Source of the DNA: Raineya sp964654605
GTDB lineage: Bacteria > Bacteroidota > Bacteroidia > Cytophagales > Thermonemataceae
DNA length: 55,564 bases
Reading direction: 5' to 3'
Assembly: GCA_964654605.1 (NCBI GenBank)
Contig: CAZZLW010000045.1
Coordinates: 1-55,564 of the forward strand
Shown: one piece after another, positions 16,588 to 24,651 of the stretch
Layout of the letters: each line of letters opens with the position of its first letter
Numbering within the stretch: the stretch's first letter is position 1
The notes under the pieces: model-generated
The model's input: only the letters and a program-made list of their open reading frames with translations
Database searches by the model: none
What the model was told of the DNA's origin: nothing
Position numbers and translations under genes: made by a program

Positions 16588-16977
16588 CTAACCGCCAACA
16601 ATTTCTTTAAGTTTATGAATCAGTCCGTCCCAAAGTTCGTTTAGTTCTTCTTCGTCTGTTTCATCAGAATAATCGGTAATGCGAATAAAAGTGGAATTGG
16701 TGAGGTCGTTATGGTCTAAGCGAAATTCAATATAAGACGGGTTTTCAGAGTTTTTATGTTTATCAAATTCAAATTTAATAGATTTTCCCATTCTTTGTGA
16801 GGCAATCGTACCGATATGGTCTTCATTATCCCAATGAAAGCGATACGTATGTGTATCTATGCTTTGTACCTCATCAGCAAACCATTCTTGCAAACCAATG
16901 GCAGTAGAAAAATAAGGATAAAGCATTTTCACCGATGCCTTTAGCTCATACTCCTTTGTAAATTTGTGTTTTTTCAT
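16588..16977 (-). CDS. START-like / SRPBCC domain protein
   Basis: The 129-residue protein fits the START-like fold seen in Bacteroidota: an N-terminal strand (KHKFTKEYELKAS), a helix, GLQEWFADEVQSID (typical of AHSA1/SRPBCC proteins) and a C-terminal amphipathic helix (ELWDGLIHKLKEIVGG). These proteins bind small hydrophobic ligands or act as co-chaperones; the ligand is unknown. The ATG at 16977 is chosen over a TTG four codons upstream because MKKHKFTKEY matches the usual start. It heads the minus-strand operon with the LptF/G permease. Confidence 0.8.
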   Translation of the reverse strand: MKKHKFTKEYELKASVKMLYPYFSTAIGLQEWFADEVQSIDTHTYRFHWDNEDHIGTIASQRMGKSIKFEFDKHKNSENPSYIEFRLDHNDLTNSTFIRITDYSDETDEEELNELWDGLIHKLKEIVGG

Positions 16978-17079
16978 AAGCAAACGCAAAACGATACCAA
17001 GATGAAAATGATTTTCAAGGATTTAGAAGGAAAACTTCCCACAAGCTATTTTGCAGTATAAAACTAATAGCTCCAAAAG

Positions 17080-17110
17080 CAAATATAAAGCATTTCTAAT
17101 TTTTCACAAT
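17080..17110 (-). promoter_or_regulatory. Promoter of the START-like/LptFG operon
   Basis: On the minus strand ATTG (17107-17110) is separated by 19 bases from TATATTTG (17080-17087), an exact match to the -7 consensus. It leaves a leader of about 95 bases before the ATG at 16977. Confidence 0.55.
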
Positions 17111-17116
17111 TTTTTT

Positions 17117-17149
17117 CTATGTTTTTTCTGCAAAAAACGTTTATATTTG
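17117..17149 (+). promoter_or_regulatory. Promoter of the 2OG-Fe(II) oxygenase gene
   Basis: TATATTTG at 17142-17149 matches TAnnTTTG. The upstream box is weaker (TATG at 17117-17120, 21-base spacing). The ATG at 17168 follows closely. It is divergent from, and overlaps in region with, the promoter at 17080-17110. Confidence 0.5.
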
Positions 17150-17167
17150 TAAAAATTTTGTTTTTCT

Positions 17168-17983
17168 ATGCAAACTACTCTTGTTTCGGCTTTAGACTAT
17201 TTGAATAACGAATATTTTTCGGCAGAAAAAATTGCTGAGCTGCAAAAATCCTTCCAAAATGCCAAGCCTTACAAGCATCTGGTAATGGATAATTTTCTGA
17301 AAGAAGAATTTGCTAATATACTTCACGATAATTTCCCTCCTACCGAAAAATTAGCCAAACATTACGATGGCATCAACGAAAATAAATCGGAAGGGGCAAA
17401 TTTTGATGATTTTCACCCTGCTTTCAATGAAATTCGCAAGGTACTGATGAGCCAAGAAGTTGCCGAGTGGGTTTCTAAAGTTACAGGCATTGCAGATGTT
17501 TTCATTACCAACGACCATCTGGGCTGTGGCTTACACGAAGGTAAAAATGGTAGTTTTTTGGATATTCATATTGATTTCAATATCCACCCTTCTCAAAATG
17601 TACATCGCAGGCTCAATATGCTTATTTATATGAATAAGGACTGGAAGCCCGAATATGGTGGCGATTTGGAAATGTGGAACGCCCATATGACTGCCTGCGA
17701 GAAAAAAGTAGCTCCACTATTCAACAGAGCTGTTATTTTTGAAACCAACGAAATTTCTTATCACGGGTACAATAAAATCAATGTTCCTGCGGGAATGACA
17801 AGAAAATCCATTTATACCTATTTTTATACCAAAGAACGAGCCGATGCCGTAAAATATCACGATACGGTATTCAAACCTCGCCCCGATGACGCTCTTACTA
17901 AAAAAATTGCCACCAATACCAAAGAAAAAATCAAGAACTTCATCAAAGCACAATTACGCAAAGTAGGCATTGTTTGGAAATAA
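17168..17983 (+). CDS. 2-oxoglutarate/Fe(II)-dependent oxygenase
   Basis: The 271-residue protein is a prolyl-4-hydroxylase-like dioxygenase. The iron ligands appear as H134-x-D136 (DIHIDFN) and H199 (SYHGY), and R212 (TRKSIYTYF) is placed to bind 2-oxoglutarate. LNMLIYMNKDWKPEYGGDLEMW is the characteristic core strand pair. The substrate could be a protein side chain, a sugar or a small molecule. It is a single gene with its own promoter and no functional neighbours, so the role is open. Confidence 0.88.
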   Translation: MQTTLVSALDYLNNEYFSAEKIAELQKSFQNAKPYKHLVMDNFLKEEFANILHDNFPPTEKLAKHYDGINENKSEGANFDDFHPAFNEIRKVLMSQEVAEWVSKVTGIADVFITNDHLGCGLHEGKNGSFLDIHIDFNIHPSQNVHRRLNMLIYMNKDWKPEYGGDLEMWNAHMTACEKKVAPLFNRAVIFETNEISYHGYNKINVPAGMTRKSIYTYFYTKERADAVKYHDTVFKPRPDDALTKKIATNTKEKIKNFIKAQLRKVGIVWK

Positions 17984-18007
17984 AGTAAGTTTCATTAAAC
18001 TTTTTCA

Positions 18008-18039
18008 CTTGAATTGTGTCTATTAGGGTAGTAAATTTG
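18008..18039 (+). promoter_or_regulatory. Promoter of the lolA-like gene
   Basis: CTTG (18008-18011) is separated by 20 bases from TAAATTTG (18032-18039), 25 bases before the ATG at 18065. Confidence 0.6.
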
Positions 18040-18064
18040 TAAAGATTTTTTAACGTAAAAAACA

Positions 18065-18727
18065 ATGAAAAAGACCTTCGCAATAATTGCTTTTTTAGGA
18101 ATTTGTGAGGCTATCGCACAGCCCAAGCAAGTAACTCCTCCCGAAGATAGGGCTCGTCAGATACTTGCAGAGGTGGAAAATAAATTTTCATCTGCCAAAG
18201 CCCTGCAAGCCGATTTTACCTATGAATTTCGTAATGAAGTCAATAAAACCAAAGACGAAGCCAAAGGTACTTTTGTAATGAAAAAAAATAAGTTCAAGCT
18301 CAAACTTGCCAACCAAGAAATTTACAACAATGGCAAAACCGTTTGGACTTACCTGAAAGATGCTAACGAAGTAAGCTTTTCCGATTATACCCCCGATGAT
18401 GACTCTTTCGTAACGCCTGAAAAAGTTATCAAACTTTACAAGAAAGATTACAAATACGTTTTCATTCGCGAATTTACCGAGAATGGTAAAGTGTATGAGG
18501 AAATAGACCTTCAACCTACCGATAGAAGTAAAAAAGTTTTCAAAATTCGCTTAGTTATCAATAAAAAAACCCGAAGCATCAAGAGTTGGGAAATTTTTGA
18601 AAAAAATCAGAATCGCTCCAAATACATTATCAATACCATTGCGTATGATGTGCAAGTTGATGACAACTATTTCAACTTTGATAAACGCAAGTACCCCAAT
18701 GTCAATGAAGTAGATTTGAGAGATTAA
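18065..18727 (+). CDS. lolA: LolA-like outer-membrane lipoprotein carrier
   Basis: The 220-residue protein has a signal peptide (about 1-18) and the open beta-barrel pattern of LolA: ALQADFTYEF, then AKGTFVMKKNKFKLKLANQEIYNNGKTVWTY, the conserved strand series that forms the lipid-binding cleft. LolA carries lipoproteins across the periplasm to the outer membrane, which fits the many lipoproteins in this window. Length is normal for Bacteroidota members. A terminator-like stem follows. The basic middle region is somewhat unusual but family-consistent. Confidence 0.85.
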   Translation: MKKTFAIIAFLGICEAIAQPKQVTPPEDRARQILAEVENKFSSAKALQADFTYEFRNEVNKTKDEAKGTFVMKKNKFKLKLANQEIYNNGKTVWTYLKDANEVSFSDYTPDDDSFVTPEKVIKLYKKDYKYVFIREFTENGKVYEEIDLQPTDRSKKVFKIRLVINKKTRSIKSWEIFEKNQNRSKYIINTIAYDVQVDDNYFNFDKRKYPNVNEVDLRD

Positions 18728-18745
18728 AAAAATATTTTTTCTTGC

Positions 18746-18790
18746 AAACCTTATGGGCTGATGTAAAGTCTGTAAGGTTTTTATTTTCTT
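18746..18790 (+). terminator. Terminator after lolA
   Basis: AAACCTTA (18746-18753) pairs with TAAGGTTT (18773-18780), with a 19-base loop, followed by TTATTTTCTTTT. It lies between lolA and the M28 lipoprotein gene. Confidence 0.6.
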
Positions 18791-18806
18791 TTGAAACGCT
18801 ATCCAT

Positions 18807-19835
18807 ATGCTAAAAAAAACTTTTTCTGCTTTCCTTTTGCTGATGGCTTTGTGGTCTTGTACTGCCAACAACACCAACACCGAAACTCCTAACGAAAACA
18901 ATACAAACAACCCTCCCCAAAACACCAAACCCTTGGTAAAAGCCCCCGAATTTAATGCGGATAGTGCTTTTGCTTATATTGAAAAGCAATTAGCTTTCGG
19001 TCCGCGAGTACCCAATTCGGAAGCTCACCGCCAATGTGCCGATTATTTGGTAAAAACTTTACAAAAATTAGGTGCTACTACTCAAATACAAGAGTTTCAG
19101 GCAACTTCTTTTGATAAAAAAACTTGGAACGGCAAAAATATCATTGGCAGTATCAACCCACAAGCAAGCAAACGCATACTGCTGGCGGCTCATTGGGATA
19201 GTAGACGCTTTTCGGATAAAGAAAAAGATACAACTCTTCATAAAAAACCTATTGATGCCGCCGATGATGGTGCCAGTGGTGTAGCTGTTATTTTGGAAAT
19301 TCTACGAACTATCCAAAATGCTCCCGAAAAGCCCCAAATTGGCATTGATGTAATCTTTTTTGATTTGGAAGACGACGGCACCCCCGAAGGCTATAAAGAA
19401 GAAGACCACAGCAATTCTACGTGGTGTCTGGGTTCGCAATATTGGTCAAAAAATAAGCATACTCCCAATTATTCAGCTTATTTTGGCATTTTGTTGGATA
19501 TGGTGGGGGCAAAAGGTGCTAAATTTTATCATGAGCCTTTTTCTGTGCAGTATGCCGAAGGAATTGTACAAGAAGTATGGCAAACAGCCCAACGCTTAGG
19601 TTATGGTAACTTTTTTATCAATCAAAAAACACCTATGCAAGGCGGTATTATGGACGACCACTTCTACGTAAATCGTGATGCCAAAATTCCAATGATTGAT
19701 ATTATCAATTATGAAAGTTCTTTCCCTGCACATCATCATACGCAGGCAGATAACATTCAAATTATTGATAAAACTACCCTCAAAGCCGTAGGGCAAACAC
19801 TTTTGCAAGTGTTGTATAATCAGACTTTGCAATAG
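18807..19835 (+). CDS. M28-family lipoprotein, glutaminyl-peptide cyclotransferase-like
   Basis: The 342-residue protein has a lipobox (ALWSC, lipid on C18) and a Thr/Asn/Pro-rich linker before a zinc-hydrolase fold. FGPRVPNSEAHRQCADYLV and LLAAHWDSR followed by DAADDGASGVAVILE match bacterial glutaminyl cyclases, with H, D and E zinc ligands in AAHWDSR, DAADDGAS and FDLEDDGTPEG. These enzymes cyclise N-terminal Gln to pyroglutamate on exported proteins, which protects them. A plain M28 aminopeptidase role is the alternative. Location would be the outer face of a membrane. Confidence 0.88.
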   Translation: MLKKTFSAFLLLMALWSCTANNTNTETPNENNTNNPPQNTKPLVKAPEFNADSAFAYIEKQLAFGPRVPNSEAHRQCADYLVKTLQKLGATTQIQEFQATSFDKKTWNGKNIIGSINPQASKRILLAAHWDSRRFSDKEKDTTLHKKPIDAADDGASGVAVILEILRTIQNAPEKPQIGIDVIFFDLEDDGTPEGYKEEDHSNSTWCLGSQYWSKNKHTPNYSAYFGILLDMVGAKGAKFYHEPFSVQYAEGIVQEVWQTAQRLGYGNFFINQKTPMQGGIMDDHFYVNRDAKIPMIDIINYESSFPAHHHTQADNIQIIDKTTLKAVGQTLLQVLYNQTLQ

Positions 19836-19838
19836 ATT

Positions 19839-20714
19839 TTAATTCCTTGCGTCCCAACCCCAATTAAGCTTGCTTCGTAAAGTATCCAAAAAATTGGTGT
19901 CATTGGCTTTTACGAGCTTTGCTTTGAATTTCTCTTTGCTAATAGCAAGCTGAACTGAAGCATCTATCACACGGGAGCGAGAATCTAAGGAAACCAAAAA
20001 ATTTTTACTTCTACCCTCTATTTCAAAAGAAATAACACTTTCGTCAGAAATAACCATAGGACGTACCGTAAGGTTGTGGGGGCTTACAGGTGTAATCACA
20101 AAATTGCTTGAACGTGGCAAAATCAAAGGTCCGCCACAGCTCAAAGAATACCCCGTAGAACCCGTAGGCGTGGCTATAATCAAGCCGTCTGCCCAGTAGG
20201 AGTTTAGATATTCGCCGTCTATGTAGGTATGCACCGTAATCATTGAGGCAGTATCGCGTTTGGTGATAGTGAAATCGTTGAGGGCAAAAGGATAGCCTTC
20301 AAAAATATCTTTATTGCTTTCTAAATGCAGAAGTGTCCTTTCTTCAATGCTATAAAACCCTTCTGTAAGGTTTTTCAAGAGGCTTTTGATTTGCAAAGGA
20401 GCGTGAGTAGCCAAAAAGCCTAATCTGCCCGTATTGATGCCCACAATTGGAATTTCCAAAGCTCCCACGTGAGTAACCGCCTCCAAAAGAGTTCCATCGC
20501 CACCCAAACTCAAAAAAAATTGACAATTTTTTAGCTCACTGGGCTTTTCATAAATATTTTCAGGAACGTGCTTTATCAAAGACTTTTTCAAAACTTTGTA
20601 AAAACTTGCAGAAACACAAGCCTCAATATTGTGCTTTCTTAAACATACAAATAAATCTTGGATATACTTGCGTATTTCTTTCTGAAAAACTTTTCCGTGA
20701 ATAGCTACGTGCAT
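19839..20714 (-). CDS. nadK: NAD kinase
   Basis: The 291-residue enzyme phosphorylates NAD to NADP. The catalytic GGDGT motif is present (LSLGGDGTLLEAV, about 64-76), together with GINTGRLGFLA, the NE/D motif as LNDFTITK and the glycine-rich GSTGYSLSCGGP. Length is normal. It ends 3 bases from the convergent M28 gene. Confidence 0.95.
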   Translation of the reverse strand: MHVAIHGKVFQKEIRKYIQDLFVCLRKHNIEACVSASFYKVLKKSLIKHVPENIYEKPSELKNCQFFLSLGGDGTLLEAVTHVGALEIPIVGINTGRLGFLATHAPLQIKSLLKNLTEGFYSIEERTLLHLESNKDIFEGYPFALNDFTITKRDTASMITVHTYIDGEYLNSYWADGLIIATPTGSTGYSLSCGGPLILPRSSNFVITPVSPHNLTVRPMVISDESVISFEIEGRSKNFLVSLDSRSRVIDASVQLAISKEKFKAKLVKANDTNFLDTLRSKLNWGWDARN

Positions 20715-20802
20715 TGTCGTAATTTTTATGCAAAATTTGTAAGCAAATAAGCAAAAATTTCTTTATTTTAGCACCAAGTTTAAGGATTTATTGAAAGGTC
20801 TA

Positions 20803-20828
20803 AGGTTTGAAGTTCAAAGTTCAAACCT
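20803..20828. repeat. Inverted repeat with GTTTGAA motifs in the nadK-phoH gap
   Basis: AGGTTTGAA (20803-20811) and TTCAAACCT (20820-20828) are perfect inverted copies. The 182-base divergent gap contains further TTTGA/TTCAAA words. Similar degenerate words recur at about 24053-24110 and 41713-41757, so this may be a dispersed decayed repeat rather than an operator. Confidence 0.5.
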
Positions 20829-20896
20829 GTGTTTGTAAGTTTTAGACAAGTTTGATTTATCGTGTCTTAATGGTTTCACCTAAAAATCGGTAATCT

Positions 20897-21865
20897 TTGA
20901 TAGAAAAAATTATCACACTGGAAAATATACCCTTGGTAGATTTCTTGGGAGCGGAAAATAGCCATATCAAACAAATAGCGGCGGCTTTTCCAACAAGCAA
21001 AATTCTTTCACGTGGCAATGAAATTCGCATACAAGGGCAAACCCCTGAAATTCTAAAAATCAATGCCATTATCAATGCCCTTCTGACACACTACCATAAG
21101 TTTGGTAAAATTACACCTCAAAATATTGAAGAACTTATCGTTCAGAACGATAAGGAGCAGAAAGAAAGCAGTAGCCTTGAAAAAATCCGTGAAGAAGTTA
21201 TTTTGTACGGAACAAAAGGTTTCGGTATCAAGCCACGTACCCAAAACCAAGCCCTCATGGTAAAGGCTTCTATGGAAAACGATTTAGTTTTTGCATTAGG
21301 ACCCGCAGGTACAGGTAAAACGTATATTGCAGTAGCTTTGGCGGTGCAAGCTCTTAAAAATAAGCAAGTCAAAAAAATTATCATCACTCGCCCTGCCGTA
21401 GAAGCAGGCGAAAATTTAGGCTTTTTGCCCGGCGATTTGAAAGAAAAAGTAGATCCCTACTTGCGTCCTATTTACGATGCTCTCGACGATATGATTCAAG
21501 CTGAAAAGCTCAAATTTTATCTTGAAAATCGTATCATTGAAATTGCTCCTCTTGCGTATATGCGTGGGCGAACCCTTAGCGATGCTTTTATCTTGCTTGA
21601 TGAGGCTCAGAACACTACCCCTATGCAAATGAAAATGTTTCTGACTCGTATGGGAGCAAACTCCAAAGTAATTGTAACAGGCGACCAATCGCAAATTGAT
21701 TTGCCCAGCAAACAGCGTTCAGGACTTACCGATGCCCTTCGGATACTTCAAAATATTGAAGGAATTGCCGTGGTAGAGCTTGATGCCCGCGATGTAGTTC
21801 GCCACCGCCTCGTAAAAGCAATTATCCAAGCCTACGATAAAGTAGAAAATAGTAGAGAGGGTTAA
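20897..21865 (+). CDS. ybeZ: PhoH family ATPase (YbeZ-type)
   Basis: The 322-residue protein has an N-terminal KH-like region (about 1-100) and an ATPase domain with Walker A GPAGTGKT (about 135-142) and Walker B ILLDEAQN. MIEKIITLENI is the expected N-terminus of Bacteroidota PhoH proteins, but it is encoded from TTG at 20897. An in-frame stop (20891-20893) lies just upstream and the next ATG is more than 110 codons in, so TTG is the likely start. PhoH/YbeZ proteins act in RNA metabolism with YbeY. The 3' end overlaps the convergent gene by 4 bases. Confidence 0.93.
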   Translation: MIEKIITLENIPLVDFLGAENSHIKQIAAAFPTSKILSRGNEIRIQGQTPEILKINAIINALLTHYHKFGKITPQNIEELIVQNDKEQKESSSLEKIREEVILYGTKGFGIKPRTQNQALMVKASMENDLVFALGPAGTGKTYIAVALAVQALKNKQVKKIIITRPAVEAGENLGFLPGDLKEKVDPYLRPIYDALDDMIQAEKLKFYLENRIIEIAPLAYMRGRTLSDAFILLDEAQNTTPMQMKMFLTRMGANSKVIVTGDQSQIDLPSKQRSGLTDALRILQNIEGIAVVELDARDVVRHRLVKAIIQAYDKVENSREG

Positions 21866-22641
21866 GGCTTGTGCTTGCTTCTGATACTTTCCGAAATAAT
21901 TTCGTAAATTTTCTGTTTCAGCTTATCGCTTTCAAGCAGTTGCAGGTGCTTTTGAATGATGATTTGGTCGTTGCGGCGGGCAGGTCCCGTCTGAATAGCA
22001 AAGATATTTTCTGCTTCTATTGCTTTTGAAAAGGTTTCTTGAATAAGCGGCTTGAGCAATTCAAATGGCAAGTTTTCATTTCTTAGAATTTCTTGTGAAA
22101 TACCAAGCAGATGATTGACAAAATTATTTGCAAAAACTGCCGCCAAATGCAATTTAAGCCTCTCATCTGAACCAATCAAATACACTTTTGGGCTAATTGC
22201 TTCTGCTAATGCCTTCAAGCAAGTAATGGTTTGGGTAGAATTGCCCTCAATGCAAAAAGGTACTTCTCGCATTGCAACTTTTCTCGTTTTAGAAAAGGTT
22301 TGTAAAGGATAAAACACACCAAAGTTCGCTTGATTTTGTAAATTTTCAAAAACTGCCATAGGGGTACTTCCCGAAGTATGAGCAACAATTTGGTAGCTGG
22401 TTAGCTGTATCTGCCTAATAATTTCTGGCAAAGCATTATCCGAAACTGCAAGCAAAATAATTTCCGCTTGACTTTCTTGGAAATCAAGGCTTTCTTGATG
22501 AAAAGCGTTTAGATAGCCTGCTAATTCATTGGCTTTTTGGCTATCTCTGCCATATACTTCTACAATTTGATGAGCAGTTTGCCTGAAAGCATTGGCAAGA
22601 TGCCAAGCTACATTTCCTGTGCCAACAAGAGCTATTTTCAT
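21862..22641 (-). CDS. Rossmann-like and DUF2520 domain oxidoreductase-like protein
   Basis: The 259-residue protein begins MKIALVGTGNVAWHLANAF, a dinucleotide-binding loop, and continues with the DUF2520 helical domain (VYLIGSDERLKLHLAAVFANNFVNHL). The fold resembles 6-phosphogluconate dehydrogenase/ProC-type reductases; the substrate is unknown. The ATG at 22641 is used, since the open extension to 22734 runs through a terminator hairpin and is not family-like. Confidence 0.88.
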   Translation of the reverse strand: MKIALVGTGNVAWHLANAFRQTAHQIVEVYGRDSQKANELAGYLNAFHQESLDFQESQAEIILLAVSDNALPEIIRQIQLTSYQIVAHTSGSTPMAVFENLQNQANFGVFYPLQTFSKTRKVAMREVPFCIEGNSTQTITCLKALAEAISPKVYLIGSDERLKLHLAAVFANNFVNHLLGISQEILRNENLPFELLKPLIQETFSKAIEAENIFAIQTGPARRNDQIIIQKHLQLLESDKLKQKIYEIISESIRSKHKP

Positions 22642-22660
22642 TTGCCAACTTGATGATTTC

Positions 22661-22693
22661 AAAAAAATTGCGATGGCTTGTAAGCCATCGCAA
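22661..22693 (-). terminator. Rho-independent terminator of the PsbP-like gene
   Basis: A perfect 12-base stem (22668-22679 with 22682-22693) with a very short loop is followed on the minus strand by seven T (A run 22661-22667). It ends the transcript of the gene at 22747-23268. Confidence 0.87.
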
Positions 22694-22746
22694 AAATACA
22701 AAAGATAGAAACAAGTTCCTTTGTGTGTATTCAATTTTGATGAAAA

Positions 22747-23268
22747 TTATTTGCTAATGCTTTCAAAGGCGTTTCGTATCACATTCTGAAATTCGGGTTT
22801 GCCTTTGTAACGCTCTACTGCTCCAAATAGGATAATTTTGTTGCCCATTTTAGTTACATATACGAGTGTCCAACCCTTTTCACCATTTTCGTTTGTAGCA
22901 TCGCCATTCATTTCCAAAACAAAAAAGTTCAAACCCTTTTCTGGTTTTTTCACCACTTTCATATTTTCGTCGATGTAGTCATCACCAAGTTTTTCAGGTG
23001 AAACATAAGCTAATTTGGCTTGTGCTTTGAAAAAGCTACTGATTTTGAGAGATATTTCGTCATTATTGCCTGTAAAACTTTCAATCTGAATAGAAGCATT
23101 TTTTTGGGGGTGGCGAGCCGAAATAAAACTCCACGATTGTTGGCTGTTATCAACCACCTTCCAACCCTTAGGTAAGTTGATTTTTACGCCGTAGGCATTG
23201 GTTGCCTCTTGCGAAAATGCTACAAAGGCAAATAAAAACACCCAAACTGAAAGAACTATTTTTTTCAT
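22747..23268 (-). CDS. Secreted PsbP/DUF1795-like protein, unknown
   Basis: The 173-residue protein has a signal peptide (1-19, ending FSQ). The mature part begins with YGVKINLPKGWKVVDNSQQSWSF, the pattern of proteins with the PsbP/Mog1 alpha-beta fold. It has no enzymatic motif and no cysteines in the mature part. Function unknown, location probably periplasmic. It has its own downstream terminator. Confidence 0.7.
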   Translation of the reverse strand: MKKIVLSVWVFLFAFVAFSQEATNAYGVKINLPKGWKVVDNSQQSWSFISARHPQKNASIQIESFTGNNDEISLKISSFFKAQAKLAYVSPEKLGDDYIDENMKVVKKPEKGLNFFVLEMNGDATNENGEKGWTLVYVTKMGNKIILFGAVERYKGKPEFQNVIRNAFESISK

Positions 23269-23324
23269 ACAAAAATATTGATTTGAAGGGTTATTTAATG
23301 CTTAGCAAAAACTGCTTTGGAAAG

Positions 23325-23984
23325 TCAATCTTTTACACAGCGGCAACTCATTGCTAAATTATCTCTAAAATTCGTTCCATAGATAACTACACCTTTTTCC
23401 CCTTCATACTCTTCATTGTAGAAGGTGATAACAACAGCCGTATTTCTGCCCAAAGCTTTAGGAGCAGGGGTGCTTGTCCAAAACATTCCCAAATTGTTTG
23501 TGTATTTGAACTCTGGTTCGCTGGTAATATCGTGGTAAATCCCTGCAAATGAACTTTTGTCTGTAAATTCAATTTTTTCAAAAAGCGGAACCGCCTCTTT
23601 GTAAAACTCTGTGGCTGGGGTATCCTCAACGTCTTTTTTGTAGGGTTTTAGTTTTAGCGTTTTCAAAGCCTCTTGCCATTCTTTACTTGTGGGTACGTGC
23701 CAGCCTTTGGGACAAAGGTTTTTACTTTCTACCGCCTTCCAAGTGTAGAGCCTTCCCATTTTTTCGGAAAAAGTTTCATTGTTATTGATAGCAAAAGAAC
23801 CTTCCATTTGGTAATTCAGGTTTTGAGCCATCCATTCTTTTTTACCTATCATTGTGGTTTTATAGGTTTTACCATCTCTTGGGTCTTTGAGGGTACCCAA
23901 TACAGCAGGGCGAAGCCCGCCAGAAATTGCCGCAAAAGCCAAAGCTAATATAGGCAATATAAAAAGTTGGGGTCTTTTTTGCAT
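23325..23984 (-). CDS. FISUMP-domain secreted protein
   Basis: The 219-residue protein has an N-terminal hydrophobic signal (about 1-20) and a Fibrobacter-succinogenes-major-paralogous domain. The markers are DGKTYKTTMIGKKEWMAQNLNY, GRLYTWKAV, LCPKGWHVPTSKEWQEAL, MFWTSTPAP and a C-terminal MSCRCVKD. This exported domain is common in Bacteroidota; its role, probably carbohydrate or surface binding, is not established. A second FISUMP protein lies at 24652-25494. Confidence 0.86.
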   Translation of the reverse strand: MQKRPQLFILPILALAFAAISGGLRPAVLGTLKDPRDGKTYKTTMIGKKEWMAQNLNYQMEGSFAINNNETFSEKMGRLYTWKAVESKNLCPKGWHVPTSKEWQEALKTLKLKPYKKDVEDTPATEFYKEAVPLFEKIEFTDKSSFAGIYHDITSEPEFKYTNNLGMFWTSTPAPKALGRNTAVVITFYNEEYEGEKGVVIYGTNFRDNLAMSCRCVKD

Positions 23985-24203
23985 AATTTTTTTCTATTTT
24001 CTGAAAACTATTAAAGACTTTTACAGAGAACTTGCCCAACATTTATGAAAGCAGGTTTGAAAAGTTGAAGATTGGCAAGTTTGAAATTTTAGTTTGAACT
24101 TGCAAACCCTTGAAGCATTCAATTTTCTGAACCTTTGGACCTACCAATAGATTTACATTCAAAATATTAGACAATCTCAAAATTTAGGCTAAATGATATT
24201 TCG
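23985..24203. other. Gap with degenerate GTTTGAA/GTTGAA words
   Basis: No gene or RNA is seen in these 219 bases. About 24053-24110 holds several variants of GGTTTGAA, AAGTTTGAA, AGTTTGAA and a terminal GCAAACC. They resemble the motif cluster near 20803 and that near 41713. Confidence 0.45.
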
Positions 24204-24638
24204 CTATTTTTTTCTTTTAAGCACAATTTTATTTACAAAAAAGTGATGTAAGCCCGTATCATCTCTATACTCTAAAACGAGCTTATCTTTGCTGAACTCT
24301 AAAATTTTATACCATTTCTCTCCAACGTGGAATAAATCCATACTATAAATATTGCAGTAAACCTTATCGCTTGATACCACAGGTTTGCCCACTGGTTTTC
24401 TACGCCTAATGAAATACTGACGATTATCTTCTCTGAAGAACTCATATTCAATGGTTTTGAAAATTTCAGCAAATTCACCTCTGAAATAATGCTCTATATC
24501 CTCTTTGCTTGCGATTTTTTCTGAAGCCGCTACATCAATTACCCAAGTACCCGTTAGCTCTTCCACATTGTATTGAGCAAATACAGAGAAATTAAGCAGA
24601 AAGAATACCAAACAGAAGCCTACTTTTACTTTTCTCAT
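24204..24638 (-). CDS. Small secreted lipocalin-like protein, unknown
   Basis: The 144-residue protein has a signal peptide (1-21, ending FAQ) and begins its mature part with YNVEELTGTWVID, like lipocalin-type domains of Bacteroidota. Alternating strands and a basic C-terminus (NKIVLKRKK) follow. The ligand is unknown. It lies 13 bases after the FISUMP lipoprotein gene on the same strand, so both are probably co-transcribed. Confidence 0.65.
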   Translation of the reverse strand: MRKVKVGFCLVFFLLNFSVFAQYNVEELTGTWVIDVAASEKIASKEDIEHYFRGEFAEIFKTIEYEFFREDNRQYFIRRRKPVGKPVVSSDKVYCNIYSMDLFHVGEKWYKILEFSKDKLVLEYRDDTGLHHFFVNKIVLKRKK

Positions 24639-24651
24639 TTTGAGTTTTATT

